A program made the translations under genes and the position numbers. Below, one piece after another: positions 19,261-27,746 of a stretch of 62,421 bases of DNA. Below the pieces are notes generated by a model. It was not told the origin of the DNA. It saw only the letters and a program-made list of their open reading frames with translations, and did not search any database. This DNA is from Burkholderiales bacterium. GTDB lineage: Bacteria; Pseudomonadota; Gammaproteobacteria; Burkholderiales; Burkholderiaceae_C. The DNA lies in the NCBI GenBank assembly GCA_028872015.1, contig JAGWLO010000014.1, positions 1 through 62,421 of the forward strand, read 5' to 3'. Each line of letters starts with the position of its first letter. Positions within the stretch are counted from its first letter, which is position 1.

Positions 19261-20862
19261 TCAGATCATCTCCTCGGCCTTGCGCTTCTTCATCAGCTTG
19301 ATGACCTGGCGCCTCGTGTCGGCACGGAACTCGGGGTGGGCCTGGGGCACGCCCTCCCACACGCCGGCCTGGTCGCCGCGGCCGGTGCCGCCGAAGAAGG
19401 CGCTCATCGTGTCGAAGCGCGCCTTGTTGGCGATCGCGGCATTGACGACGGTGGCCAGCGAGCCGGCGCCGGCCGGGCCCATCAGCGGCCGGGCCGAGAT
19501 CAGGTTGGTGAAGTACAGCGCCGGGATGCAGGCTTCCTTGGCGGCCTGCACCACCGGCGTGGTGCCGATCGCCAGGTCGGGCCTGAACTCGCGCATCGCG
19601 GCCAGGTCCTGCTCGAGCGAGGCGCGGTACTGCACGTGCACGCCGCGGGAGTGCAGCCATTCGCGGTCGGCGTCGCTCCACGCCGTGCGCGGGCAGGCAG
19701 TGCCGACGTAGCGCAGGTCGGCGCCGCTTTCCACCAGCAGCCGCGCCACCAGCAGCTCGGACCCCTCGTAGCCCGACATCGTGAGGCGGCCCCGGATCGG
19801 CATCCGCGCGAGCGCGCCCTGGATCGCCGGCAGCATGCGGTTCTTCACCGCGTCGATCTGCGCCTGCGCCACGTTGGCGGCGTTGCCGACGGCCTGCAGC
19901 CAGGCCTCGGTGCCGTCGTGGCCGACCGGCGCGGAGCCGACGACGCGGCGGCCGGCGGCCTCGAACTCGCGGATGCTGGCGGTGTAGAAGGGGTGGATCG
20001 CGGCCGCCACCGGGCTGGCCAGCGCGGCGTACAGCTCGCGCCATTCGCGCGTGGGCACCACCGGGCCGGCGGCCAGGCCCATCGGCTCGAGCATGGCGCC
20101 GATGACCATCGGGTCGGCCGGGAACATCTCGCCGATCAGGGCCACCGTCGGCCGGTCGGCGCGGCCGCCGCGCGGCGTGGCCACGGGGCCGGCCTCGGCC
20201 TCGCCGCGGGCGTACTTCAGCATCGCGCCGGCGAGCACGTCCTTGGCCTCGGCATGGGTGGGCACGCCGAAGCCCGGCACGTCGATGCCGATGATGCGCA
20301 CGCCGTTGATCTCTTTCGGCAGCAGCTGCAGTGGCACGCCGCTGGCGGTGGGCACGCAGAGGTTGATGACGACGATGGCGTCGTACTGCGCCGGGTCGGC
20401 CTGCTGGTGCACGGCCTCGCGGATGTCCTCGAACAGCTTGCCCGTGACCAGGCTCTCGCTGTTGAACGGCACGTAGCCCACGCTGCGGCGGGCGCCGTAG
20501 AAGTGCGAGGTGAAGGTCAGGCCGTAGACGCAGCAGGCCGAGCCCGACAGGATCGTCATCGTGCGCCGCATCCGCAGCCCCACCCGCAGCGAGCCGAAGG
20601 CCGGGCACATGCTCTGCGGCTGGTCGTGCGGGCCGGCCTTCGGGTCGACCGGATAGTCGGCCGCGTACCGCTGCAGCACCTCGCTCTTGCCGGCGCTCTT
20701 CGCGGCCGCGAGCATCGGCTCCTTGCCGGCATGACAGCCCAGCCCATCGCCGCCGCCAGGCGCGACACCTTCCAGCGGCAGCCGCGGATCCGGCTCTGCC
20801 GGGCCGCTGGGTGCGCCCCCCTGGGGGGGAGCGCCGCAGGCGCTACGGGGGGGGACCATCAT
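19261..20862 (-). CDS. bchY: Chlorophyllide a reductase subunit Y
   Basis: NifD-like catalytic subunit, 533 aa, partner of BchZ. Conserved stretches include [10 protein letters not shown] (near residue 45), [19 protein letters not shown] (near residue 85) and [18 protein letters not shown] (near residue 105), which hold the cluster cysteines. The ATG at 20862 overlaps the bchX stop by 4 bp. The first 25 or so residues ([20 protein letters not shown]) are low-complexity and are encoded by a GC-rich palindromic sequence. No alternative ATG or GTG was noted before the conserved region, so this start is retained. Confidence 0.95.
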   Translation of the reverse strand: MMVPPRSACGAPPQGGAPSGPAEPDPRLPLEGVAPGGGDGLGCHAGKEPMLAAAKSAGKSEVLQRYAADYPVDPKAGPHDQPQSMCPAFGSLRVGLRMRRTMTILSGSACCVYGLTFTSHFYGARRSVGYVPFNSESLVTGKLFEDIREAVHQQADPAQYDAIVVINLCVPTASGVPLQLLPKEINGVRIIGIDVPGFGVPTHAEAKDVLAGAMLKYARGEAEAGPVATPRGGRADRPTVALIGEMFPADPMVIGAMLEPMGLAAGPVVPTREWRELYAALASPVAAAIHPFYTASIREFEAAGRRVVGSAPVGHDGTEAWLQAVGNAANVAQAQIDAVKNRMLPAIQGALARMPIRGRLTMSGYEGSELLVARLLVESGADLRYVGTACPRTAWSDADREWLHSRGVHVQYRASLEQDLAAMREFRPDLAIGTTPVVQAAKEACIPALYFTNLISARPLMGPAGAGSLATVVNAAIANKARFDTMSAFFGGTGRGDQAGVWEGVPQAHPEFRADTRRQVIKLMKKRKAEEMI

Positions 20863-21875
20863 GCCGCGTCGTAGATCACTTCGAGCGTCGGCTTGACCAG
20901 CTCCGACTTGCCCACCATGTCGAACAGCGTGGCCGGCTCCATCTTGAAGTCGCGCCCGGTGACTTCGGCGGAGAACAGGCCCAGCAGCTGGTCCTGCGTC
21001 TGCGGCTTCGGCCGCACCGGCGGCGCCGCGCCGACGTTGGTGGCCAGGGTCTCGAACAGGGCCGCCCAGGCGGTGCCGGGGCGGCCGATGATCTCGTAGC
21101 TCGCGCTCTTGCGCCGGATGTCCTCGTGCGCCGGGATCGCAGCCAGCACCGGGATGCCGGCGTTGTGAGCGAAGGCGGCGGCCTCGCCCGTGCCGTCGTC
21201 CTTGTTGATCACCATGCCGGCCACGCCGACGTTGCCGCCGAGCTTGCGGAAGTACTCGACCGCGCTGCAGACGTTGTTGGCCACGTACAGGCTCTGCAGG
21301 TCGTTGCTGCCGACGACGATGACCTTCTGGCACATGTCGCGCGCGATCGGCAGCCCGAAGCCGCCGCAGACCACGTCGCCCAGGAAGTCGAGCAGCACGA
21401 AGTCGAAGCCCCAGTCGTGGAAGCCGAGCTTTTCCAGCGTCTCGAAGCCGTGGATGATCCCGCGCCCGCCGCAGCCGCGGCCGACCTCGGGCCCGCCGAG
21501 CTCCATCGCGTAGACGCCGTCGCGCTTGAAGCAGACGTCGCCGATGGCCACCGCCTCGCCGGCCAGCTTCTTCTTCGAGCTGGTCTCGATGATGGTCGGG
21601 CAGGCCTTGCCGCCGAACAGCAGGCTGGTGGTGTCGCTCTTGGGGTCGCAGCCGATCAACAGCACCTTCTTGCCCTGCTGCGCCATCATGTAGCTGAGGT
21701 TGGCCAGCGTGAAGCTCTTGCCGATGCCGCCCTTGCCGTAAATGGCGATGATCTGCGTGGCCTTGGTGGCCGGCGAGGTCGAGACCGGGTCGGGCTCGAT
21801 GGCGGCTTCGGCCTTCAAGCGCTCGTCGCGCATGAAGATGACCGGGGCCGCGGTGCCGGCGGGGGTTGTGCTCAT
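20859..21875 (-). CDS. bchX: Chlorophyllide a reductase iron protein X
   Basis: ATP-dependent NifH-like electron donor to BchYZ, 338 aa. P-loop YGKGGIGKS is near residue 48. The two cluster-ligand cysteine regions are GGPEVGRGCGGRG (near 130) and [10 protein letters not shown] (near 167). A variable N-terminal extension of about 40 residues precedes the fold, as in other BchX. It overlaps the bchC stop by 4 bp upstream and bchY by 4 bp downstream. Confidence 0.97.
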   Translation of the reverse strand: MSTTPAGTAAPVIFMRDERLKAEAAIEPDPVSTSPATKATQIIAIYGKGGIGKSFTLANLSYMMAQQGKKVLLIGCDPKSDTTSLLFGGKACPTIIETSSKKKLAGEAVAIGDVCFKRDGVYAMELGGPEVGRGCGGRGIIHGFETLEKLGFHDWGFDFVLLDFLGDVVCGGFGLPIARDMCQKVIVVGSNDLQSLYVANNVCSAVEYFRKLGGNVGVAGMVINKDDGTGEAAAFAHNAGIPVLAAIPAHEDIRRKSASYEIIGRPGTAWAALFETLATNVGAAPPVRPKPQTQDQLLGLFSAEVTGRDFKMEPATLFDMVGKSELVKPTLEVIYDAA

Positions 21876-22825
21876 TGGCAGCTTCTCCAGTCGAGGACCA
21901 TCTTCAGGCAGGCGCTGTCGCCGAAGGCCGTGCGGTAGGCGGCCGGCGCGTCGCTCGCATCGGCGTGGTGCGTGATCAGGTCGTCCAGCGGCAGCAGGCC
22001 GCTCTCGGCGATCTGCCGCACGGCCAGCATGTCGGGCCGCTTCCATTCGGCGGCCGCGCGGATCTGCGCCTCGCGCATGAAGGCCGGGGCAAAGGCGAAG
22101 GCCAGCGGCTCGCTGTAGAAGCCGGCCAGCACGATCTCGCCGCCCGGAGCCAGGCGCTGCATCAGGGTGTCGAGGATGCGGCTGTCGCCGCTGACGTCGT
22201 AGATGGCGCGGTAGTCGCGGCGCGGGTCGTCCTGCGGTGCCAGCACCGGGTACCCCATCGCCCCCTGGGCGCGCGTGGCGTCGAGCTCCCACACCGTGGG
22301 GACCGGGTAGCCGCCGATCACGGTCAGCCGGGCCAGCAGCCGGCCCAGCACGCCGTGGCCGACGATGAGCTCGGGCGGCACGATGGGGTCGCGGCGGCCG
22401 CCGCCGGAGACCGCGTGGTAGGCGGTGGCGGCCAGCGCCATCAGCACCGCCCCCTGGCCGAGCGAGTCGGCCAGGCCGAACACGCGGGAGGCCGGCACCA
22501 CCAGCCGCGAAGCCGCGCCGCCGAACAGGCCGCGCACCGGCCCGAAGCAGCGCGCCCCGGGCACGAAGACCCGCTGGCCGGGCTCGAAGCCGGCGGCCTC
22601 TCCGGCGGCCACCACCCGGCCCACCGATTCGTAGCCCGGCACCAGCGGGTAGCCCATGCCGGGGAACGGGGGCATGCGGCCGGTCCACAGCAGCCGCTCG
22701 GTGCCCGTGCTGATGCCGCTCCACTCCAGGTCGACCACCAGGTCTTCGGCGCCCGCGGGCTCAAGCTCCAGCCGCGACAGGGCCAGGTGCTCGGGGCGCT
22801 CGAGGACGACGGCGGTCGTCTTCAT
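21872..22825 (-). CDS. bchC: Bacteriochlorophyllide a dehydrogenase
   Basis: Oxidises the C3 1-hydroxyethyl group of 3-hydroxyethyl-bacteriochlorophyllide a to acetyl, using NAD; 317 aa. Zinc-type MDR fold without obvious structural zinc: GISTGTERLLWTG near residue 35, VPGYESVGRVV near residue 60. The start MKTTAVVLERPEHL at 22825 fits the family; the frame is open upstream to 22909 but that part overlaps the promoter. First gene of the bchCXYZ-pufQBALMC superoperon. Confidence 0.95.
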   Translation of the reverse strand: MKTTAVVLERPEHLALSRLELEPAGAEDLVVDLEWSGISTGTERLLWTGRMPPFPGMGYPLVPGYESVGRVVAAGEAAGFEPGQRVFVPGARCFGPVRGLFGGAASRLVVPASRVFGLADSLGQGAVLMALAATAYHAVSGGGRRDPIVPPELIVGHGVLGRLLARLTVIGGYPVPTVWELDATRAQGAMGYPVLAPQDDPRRDYRAIYDVSGDSRILDTLMQRLAPGGEIVLAGFYSEPLAFAFAPAFMREAQIRAAAEWKRPDMLAVRQIAESGLLPLDDLITHHADASDAPAAYRTAFGDSACLKMVLDWRSCQ

Positions 22826-22903
22826 GGCCGCAGGCCCGGGCAGCGGGCGTTGGGGTGCAGGGTGCGAGAAGGCATGACGCTGGGGGCGCTTCGGGGGTGT
22901 CGA

Positions 22904-22921
22904 TGTCATCTTACGCAGACA
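22904..22921. promoter_or_regulatory. PpsR/CrtJ site 1 at the bchC promoter
   Basis: TGTCATCTTACGCAGACA matches TGT-N12-ACA. It overlaps the -10 box TAAGAT (22908-22913, minus strand). It lies exactly 8 bp from a second site, the spacing known for cooperative CrtJ binding at Rhodobacter bchC. Confidence 0.9.
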
Positions 22922-22935
22922 TTGATCAGTGTCAA
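22908..22935 (-). promoter_or_regulatory. Sigma-70-type promoter of bchC
   Basis: Reading the minus strand: -35 TTGACA (22930-22935), 16-bp spacer, -10 TAAGAT (22908-22913). Predicted start of transcription is near 22901, about 75 nt before the bchC ATG. Both boxes are covered by PpsR-type palindromes. The spacer also holds an FNR-like half-matched site, TTGATCAGTGTCAA (22922-22935). Confidence 0.8.
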
Positions 22936-22947
22936 GCTGCGTTTACA
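22930..22947. promoter_or_regulatory. PpsR/CrtJ site 2 at the bchC promoter
   Basis: TGTCAAGCTGCGTTTACA, a TGT-N12-ACA palindrome that covers the -35 box TTGACA. Paired with the site at 22904-22921 across 8 bp. Confidence 0.9.
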
Positions 22948-22978
22948 CCCGTTATGGTGGGCGAGCCCGCCGCCCGGC

Positions 22979-24181
22979 TCAGGCCGCCGGCGCGGCCCGG
23001 CGGGCGCGCAGCACCCGGGTCTGCAGCGGCAGCGCGGTGGCCAGCGGACGCACCTGGGTGAACCCGGCCTGGCGCAGCAACGCCTCCAGCTGCTGGGCGG
23101 TGCGCGGCCGGCCGCGACCCATGGCCAGCAGGTAGAAGCCGAAATAGGCCGCGCCCATGGCCTGGGCGCCGGCCGTGCCGGCCATCGGCTCGGCCAGCAG
23201 CAGCACGCCGCCTTCGGGCAGGGCCTCGAAGGCGGCGCGCAGCAGGCCCAGCGCCGTCTCGTCGTCGTGGTCATGCACCACCCGCACCAGGGTGATCAGG
23301 TCGGCGCCGCGCGGCAGCGGGGTGCTTCTGAAGTCACCGCCGTGGACGCTCGCGCGCCCGGCCAGGCCCGCCTGCGCCAGCCGCAGCCGCGCGCGCTCGG
23401 CCACCGCCGGCAGGTCGAACAGCATCAGGCGCAACCCCGGCGCGCGCTCGGCCGCCCGCACGAGGAACAGGCCCTCGCCGCCGCCGACGTCGAGCAGGCA
23501 GCGGTGGCGCGCCACCGGATAGGCGCCCAGGATCTCGTCGGCCACCAGGGGCTGCGAGGCCGTCATCAGCGTCGAGTACGCGGCCACGTGGGCGCCGGCC
23601 AGGCGCTCGGGCGCTTCGTAGGCGGCGTAGGGCCAGTAGCGGGCCAGGGCGCCGCCCGGGCCCGTGCCGGGCGCCGCCTGCGGGCGGCCGGCCCGTAGCA
23701 GTGCCAGCGGGTCGCGCAGGTCGGCATAGAGCGCGGCGTGGTGCTCGACCAGGGCCGCGATGGCTTCGTTGGCCACCAGCGGCGCGCCGAGCTCGCCGAG
23801 CCCCCAGCGGCCGCCGCCGCGCCGCTGCACGAGGCGCAGCGACTCGGCCGCCTCTAGCAGGCGCAGCATCGCGGCTTCGTCCAGGCCGCAGCGCGCGGCC
23901 AGCGCGGCGCCGGTCTGCGGCGAGGCCGCCAGCAGGTCGAACAGGCGCAGCTGCACGCAGGCCGACAGCACCTGCGAGTAGACGAAGCCGGCCACCAGGT
24001 CGAACAGCTCGCGCGCGCGCCGCCGCGCCAGCGGCCGGGTCAGCGGAAAGCGGGCCGCCGCGCGCCGGAAGCCCGGTCGGGCCAGCAGCCGGTCGCGCAG
24101 GGCCCACCAGCGCTCGCGCCAGCCGGGTGCCCGCTCGGGCGCCGGCCGGGGCTGCGGCGCCACGAAGCTCTCGCCGGCCAT
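22979..24181 (-). CDS. crtF: Carotenoid O-methyltransferase CrtF
   Basis: SAM-dependent methyltransferase of 400 aa that methylates the C1 hydroxyl of demethylspheroidene-type carotenoids. The SAM-binding motif is CLLDVGGGEGLFL near residue 225, with the catalytic region VVHDHDDE near residue 295. An N-terminal dimerisation domain (LFDLVAGFVYSQVLSACVQLRLFDLL) is typical of plant-like O-methyltransferases. Start MAGESF, 20 bp after crtE. It is followed by the bchC promoter. Confidence 0.93.
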   Translation of the reverse strand: MAGESFVAPQPRPAPERAPGWRERWWALRDRLLARPGFRRAAARFPLTRPLARRRARELFDLVAGFVYSQVLSACVQLRLFDLLAASPQTGAALAARCGLDEAAMLRLLEAAESLRLVQRRGGGRWGLGELGAPLVANEAIAALVEHHAALYADLRDPLALLRAGRPQAAPGTGPGGALARYWPYAAYEAPERLAGAHVAAYSTLMTASQPLVADEILGAYPVARHRCLLDVGGGEGLFLVRAAERAPGLRLMLFDLPAVAERARLRLAQAGLAGRASVHGGDFRSTPLPRGADLITLVRVVHDHDDETALGLLRAAFEALPEGGVLLLAEPMAGTAGAQAMGAAYFGFYLLAMGRGRPRTAQQLEALLRQAGFTQVRPLATALPLQTRVLRARRAAPAA

Positions 24182-24201
24182 GATGCTTCGGCCTCGGGCT
24201 C

Positions 24202-25092
24202 TCAGGCCGCCAGACGCGCGATCTCGGCCGTGATCGCGCTGGGCAGAAGCCGATCGGCCTCGGCACGCACCAGGGCCCGCAGCGCCGGCGCCCCGCGGCC
24301 ATCGGGGATCGCCGCCATCGCGCGCGCGAGCAGGCCGCGGCAGTGCGCCATCGCGCCTTGCAGGCCGAGGTCGGCGGCGGCGCTCGGGCGGCACAGCGCC
24401 TGGTCCTGGCCCACGGGCTTGCCCAGGGCCGCAGGGTCGCTGGCGACGTCGCGGATGTCGTCGGCCACCTGGTAGGCCTCGCCCAGCCATTGGCCGAAGT
24501 CGCGCCAGGGCGCGCCCGGCCGGCCGGCGGCTTCGGCGCCCGATTCGGTGGCCGCCGCGAACAGCGAGCCGGTCTTGGCGCGCTGGTATTCGGCCAGCGA
24601 GACCCGGGGCTCGCACTCCCAGGCCTGGCCGGCCACGATGCCCAGCGGCATGCCCACGCTGCGCGCCACGATGCCCATCAGCGCCGGCAGGCGCCGTGGC
24701 GAGGCCGTGGCCGCCGCGGCCAGGCTCTGGAAGGCCAGCACGATGAGCGCGTCGCCGGCCAGCACCGCCAGCCGCTCGCCGTAGGCCACGTGCACGGTCT
24801 CGACGCCGCGCCGCAGCAGCGCCGCGTCGAAGCAGGGCAGGTCGTCATGGACGAGCGAGGCGCAGTGCAGCAGCTCGATCGCGGCGGCGGCCGCGTCGGC
24901 CAGCGGCGGGTCGCCGTCGCCGCAGGCCAGCGCCACCGACAGGACCAGCTTGGGCCGGATGCGCGCCCCCCCCGGAAACACCGCGTGGCGCATCGCCGCG
25001 GCCAGGCGCGGTGGCGCGCCGTCGGCCTCGGCCAGCGCCAGGGCGCCTTGCAGCGCCTGCTCGATCCGGTGCTCGATCCGGCCTGTTTCCAT
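24202..25092 (-). CDS. crtE: Geranylgeranyl diphosphate synthase
   Basis: Prenyltransferase of 296 aa making GGPP for carotenoids and for the bacteriochlorophyll side chain. First Asp-rich motif is HDDLPCFDA (DDxxxxD-type, near residue 90) and the second is DDIRDV (near residue 230). Start METGRIEHRIE has an AAGGAG ribosome site; a longer frame to 25197 crosses the promoter and is rejected. First gene of a crtE-crtF unit, divergent from crtD. Confidence 0.95.
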   Translation of the reverse strand: METGRIEHRIEQALQGALALAEADGAPPRLAAAMRHAVFPGGARIRPKLVLSVALACGDGDPPLADAAAAAIELLHCASLVHDDLPCFDAALLRRGVETVHVAYGERLAVLAGDALIVLAFQSLAAAATASPRRLPALMGIVARSVGMPLGIVAGQAWECEPRVSLAEYQRAKTGSLFAAATESGAEAAGRPGAPWRDFGQWLGEAYQVADDIRDVASDPAALGKPVGQDQALCRPSAAADLGLQGAMAHCRGLLARAMAAIPDGRGAPALRALVRAEADRLLPSAITAEIARLAA

Positions 25093-25191
25093 CCCTGGCT
25101 CCTTGAGGCGGTCCGGCGGGTCGGCGGCTTGCGGCGGATGGCGCCACAAGCCGCTGGCCCTCAGGAGTAATGCGTAGTTGTCTTTATCAAG

Positions 25192-25209
25192 TGTCAACTA
25201 GAATAGACA
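25192..25209. promoter_or_regulatory. PpsR/CrtJ site between crtE and crtD
   Basis: TGTCAACTAGAATAGACA, a TGT-N12-ACA palindrome in the 162-bp divergent gap. It contains a TTGACA box reading toward crtE and a TAGAAT -10-like box reading toward crtD, so one bound repressor could shut both. Confidence 0.85.
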
Positions 25210-25254
25210 CATGCACCCGCCTCGTCAACGCGCACAACCCGCAGGGCGGCCGTG

Positions 25255-26811
25255 ATGGACGCCGGCGCCGCGCGGGTCGTCGTCGTCGGGGCCGGCATCG
25301 GCGGCCTGGTGGCCGCCGCCGAGCTCGCCGCGCGCGGCCTGGCCGTGACGCTGGTGGAACGCGCGGCGCAGCCCGGCGGCAAGTTGCGCCAGGTGCAGGC
25401 CGCAGGCCGGGCCGTGGACGCCGGCCCCACGGTCTTCACGATGCGCTGGGTGTTCGAGGCCCTTTACGCCGACCTCGGCGAGCGCCTGTCCGAGCACCTG
25501 GCGCTGCAGCCGCTGTCGGTGCTGGCGCGCCACGCCTGGGGCGCGGGCGAAGTGCTCGATCTGCACGCCGACGCCGAGCACACCGCGGCCGCCATCGCGG
25601 CCTTCAGCGGCACCGCCGAGGCCGACCGCTATCGCCGCTTCTGCCGCCGTGCCGAGTCCATCTACCGCGCGCTCGATCGGCCCTTCCTGCGCGCCGGCCG
25701 GCCGAATCCGGTGTCCCTGGCCTGGCGCGCCGGGCTGCGCGGCCTGCCCGGCCTGCTGCGCATCGCGCCGCTGGCCACGATGGCCGGCGAGCTGGCGCGC
25801 GAGTTCAAGGACCCGCGCCTGGCCCAGCTCTTCGGGCGCTACGCCACCTATTGCGGCTCCTCGCCCTACCTCGCCCCGGCCACGCTGATGCTGGTCGCGC
25901 ATGTCGAGCACGAGGGGGTGTGGTCGGTGCAGGGGGGCATGCACGCGCTGGCGCGCGCCCTGCTCGGCCTGGCGCAGCGCCGTGGCGCGCAGGTGCGGCT
26001 GGGCCTGGGCGCGGCCGAGATCCTGGTCGAGCGCGGCCGCGCCTGTGGCGTGCGGCTCGACGACGGCGAGCGGCTGCCGGCCGAGGCCGTGGTCTTCAAC
26101 GGCGATGCGCAGGCGCTGGCCGCGGGCCGGCTCGGGCCGGCGGCCCGCGACGCCGTCCAGCCGCGGCCGCGCGGCGCACGATCGCTGTCGGCCCTGACCT
26201 GGGCCCTGGACACGCCCACCGAAGGCTTCGCGCTGCAGCGTCACAACGTGTTTTTCTCACGCGACTACGCGGCCGAGTTCGACGAGCTGCTGCGGCAGCG
26301 CCGCGTGCCCCGCGAGCCCACGGTGTACGTCTGCGCCCAGGACCGGCTGGACGGCGCCGCGCCCGCACCCGGCCCCGAGCGGCTGCTGATGCTCGTCAAT
26401 GCCCCGCCCGACGGCGACCGGCATCCTCTGGACCCGAAGGAGTTGGCGTCATGCCAGGAGCGAACCTTGTCCGTGCTGCAGCGCTGCGGCTTGACGATCC
26501 GGGACCCGGCCCGCTCGGCCGTGACGACGCAGCCGGCGGATTTCGAGCGGATGTTCCCGGCCACGGGCGGGGCCCTGTACGGGCCGGCCAGCCACGGCTG
26601 GCGGGCGAGCTTCCAGCGCCCGGGCTCGCGCAGCCGGCTGCCTGGCCTTTACCTGGCCGGCGGCAGCACGCATCCGGGCCCGGGGGTGCCGATGGCGGCG
26701 CTGTCGGGCCGGCAGGCGGCGGCCAGCCTGCTGGCCGACGGCCCGCAGCGGCGGATTTCGATGTCGCCGTGGCCGCTGGCGGCTACGCCTGGTGGTACCT
26801 CGACGCCATGA
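25255..26811 (+). CDS. crtD: Hydroxyneurosporene desaturase CrtD
   Basis: FAD-dependent carotenoid C3,4-desaturase, 518 aa. The N-terminal dinucleotide motif is VVVVGAGIGGLVAAAELAARG, followed by PGGKLRQV. The C-terminal CrtI/CrtD-family motif is LYLAGGSTHPGPGVPMAALSG. The ATG at 25255 is preferred over the GTG one codon earlier. Distinguished from CrtI by context (paired with crtC) and by divergence from the CrtI encoded at 30401. Its end overlaps the predicted crtC start. Confidence 0.92.
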   Translation: MDAGAARVVVVGAGIGGLVAAAELAARGLAVTLVERAAQPGGKLRQVQAAGRAVDAGPTVFTMRWVFEALYADLGERLSEHLALQPLSVLARHAWGAGEVLDLHADAEHTAAAIAAFSGTAEADRYRRFCRRAESIYRALDRPFLRAGRPNPVSLAWRAGLRGLPGLLRIAPLATMAGELAREFKDPRLAQLFGRYATYCGSSPYLAPATLMLVAHVEHEGVWSVQGGMHALARALLGLAQRRGAQVRLGLGAAEILVERGRACGVRLDDGERLPAEAVVFNGDAQALAAGRLGPAARDAVQPRPRGARSLSALTWALDTPTEGFALQRHNVFFSRDYAAEFDELLRQRRVPREPTVYVCAQDRLDGAAPAPGPERLLMLVNAPPDGDRHPLDPKELASCQERTLSVLQRCGLTIRDPARSAVTTQPADFERMFPATGGALYGPASHGWRASFQRPGSRSRLPGLYLAGGSTHPGPGVPMAALSGRQAAASLLADGPQRRISMSPWPLAATPGGTSTP

Positions 26812-27710
26812 GCGACTGCGGCGAGCACGCGCTGTCGGTGATCGCCTTCGTCGGCAGCGTCTTCTCGCCGTTCTACGCCGGTGCCCGGCGCCGTGGCGGC
26901 GGGCAGGCCGAGCCCCAGGCCCATTGCGCCCTCAACGTGGCGCTCTACCGCCGTGCCGGCGGCGGGGCCTGGGCCCTGACCGAGCATCGGCGCGCCGACG
27001 TGCGCCGCAGCGCAAGCGAGTTCGCCCTCGGCGCGAGCCGCATGGCCTGGCAGGGGCACGCGCTGCAGGTCGAGCTCGACGAGCGCACGGCGCCGTTGCG
27101 GCGCCCGCTGCGCGGCCGGCTGCAGCTGCGCGCGCCGGCACTGGTGGACCGGCGCTATGCGCTCGATGCGGCGGGCCGCCACCACTGGCATCCGATCGCG
27201 CCTTGCGCGCGTATCGAAGTTGCTTTCAGCCGCCCTGCGCTGCGCTGGCAGGGCAGCGCCTACCTCGACTCGAACACCGGCAGCCGGCCGATGGAGGACG
27301 ACTTCGTGCACTGGGACTGGCTGCGCGCGCCGCTGCCCGACGGCCGCACGGCCGTGCTCTACGACGGCCTGCGCCGCGACGGCACGCCGTTCTCGATCGC
27401 CCAGGCCTTCGACCCGGAGGGCCGGGCGGCCGACTTCGCGCTCGCGCCGCCCGCCGCGCCCTCGATCGCGCTGCCGGCCTCGCGCTGGGGCCTGCCGCGC
27501 CGTGCCCGCGGCGACGCCGGCGCGAGGGCGCGCACGGTGCAGACGCTGGAGGATGGGCCGTTCTACGCCCGCGGCCTGCTCGCCACCCGGCTGGCGGGGC
27601 AGGACGTGACCGCGGTCCACGAGAGCCTGTCGCTGGACCGCTTCCGCGCCCGCTGGGTGCAGGCGCTGCTGCCGTTCCGGATGCGGCGCATGGGCCACTG
27701 GCTGCCCTAG
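26769..27710 (+). CDS. crtC: Carotenoid 1,2-hydratase CrtC
   Basis: Adds water to the C1,2 double bond of neurosporene or lycopene ends; 313 aa. The conserved opening GGYAWWYLDAMSD then IAFVGSVFSPFYA is present, as are SGSAYLDSNTG-like (QGSAYLDSNTGSRPMEDDF) and HWDWLRAPLPDGRTAVLYD. No ATG precedes the conserved opening, so the GTG at 26769 is taken; the gene then overlaps crtD by 43 bp. The chain is somewhat shorter than I recall for the Rubrivivax enzyme, so the true start may be earlier at an unusual codon. Confidence 0.88.
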   Translation: MAAGGYAWWYLDAMSDCGEHALSVIAFVGSVFSPFYAGARRRGGGQAEPQAHCALNVALYRRAGGGAWALTEHRRADVRRSASEFALGASRMAWQGHALQVELDERTAPLRRPLRGRLQLRAPALVDRRYALDAAGRHHWHPIAPCARIEVAFSRPALRWQGSAYLDSNTGSRPMEDDFVHWDWLRAPLPDGRTAVLYDGLRRDGTPFSIAQAFDPEGRAADFALAPPAAPSIALPASRWGLPRRARGDAGARARTVQTLEDGPFYARGLLATRLAGQDVTAVHESLSLDRFRARWVQALLPFRMRRMGHWLP

Positions 27711-27746
27711 CCCGCCGAACCGCCGAACCCCCGAAAGACGCTGCCG

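Noticed and set aside
25166-25196. Second PpsR site beside 25192
   Set aside because: Only one arm matches (TGT-N12-TCA) and it overlaps the good site rather than lying 8 bp away.
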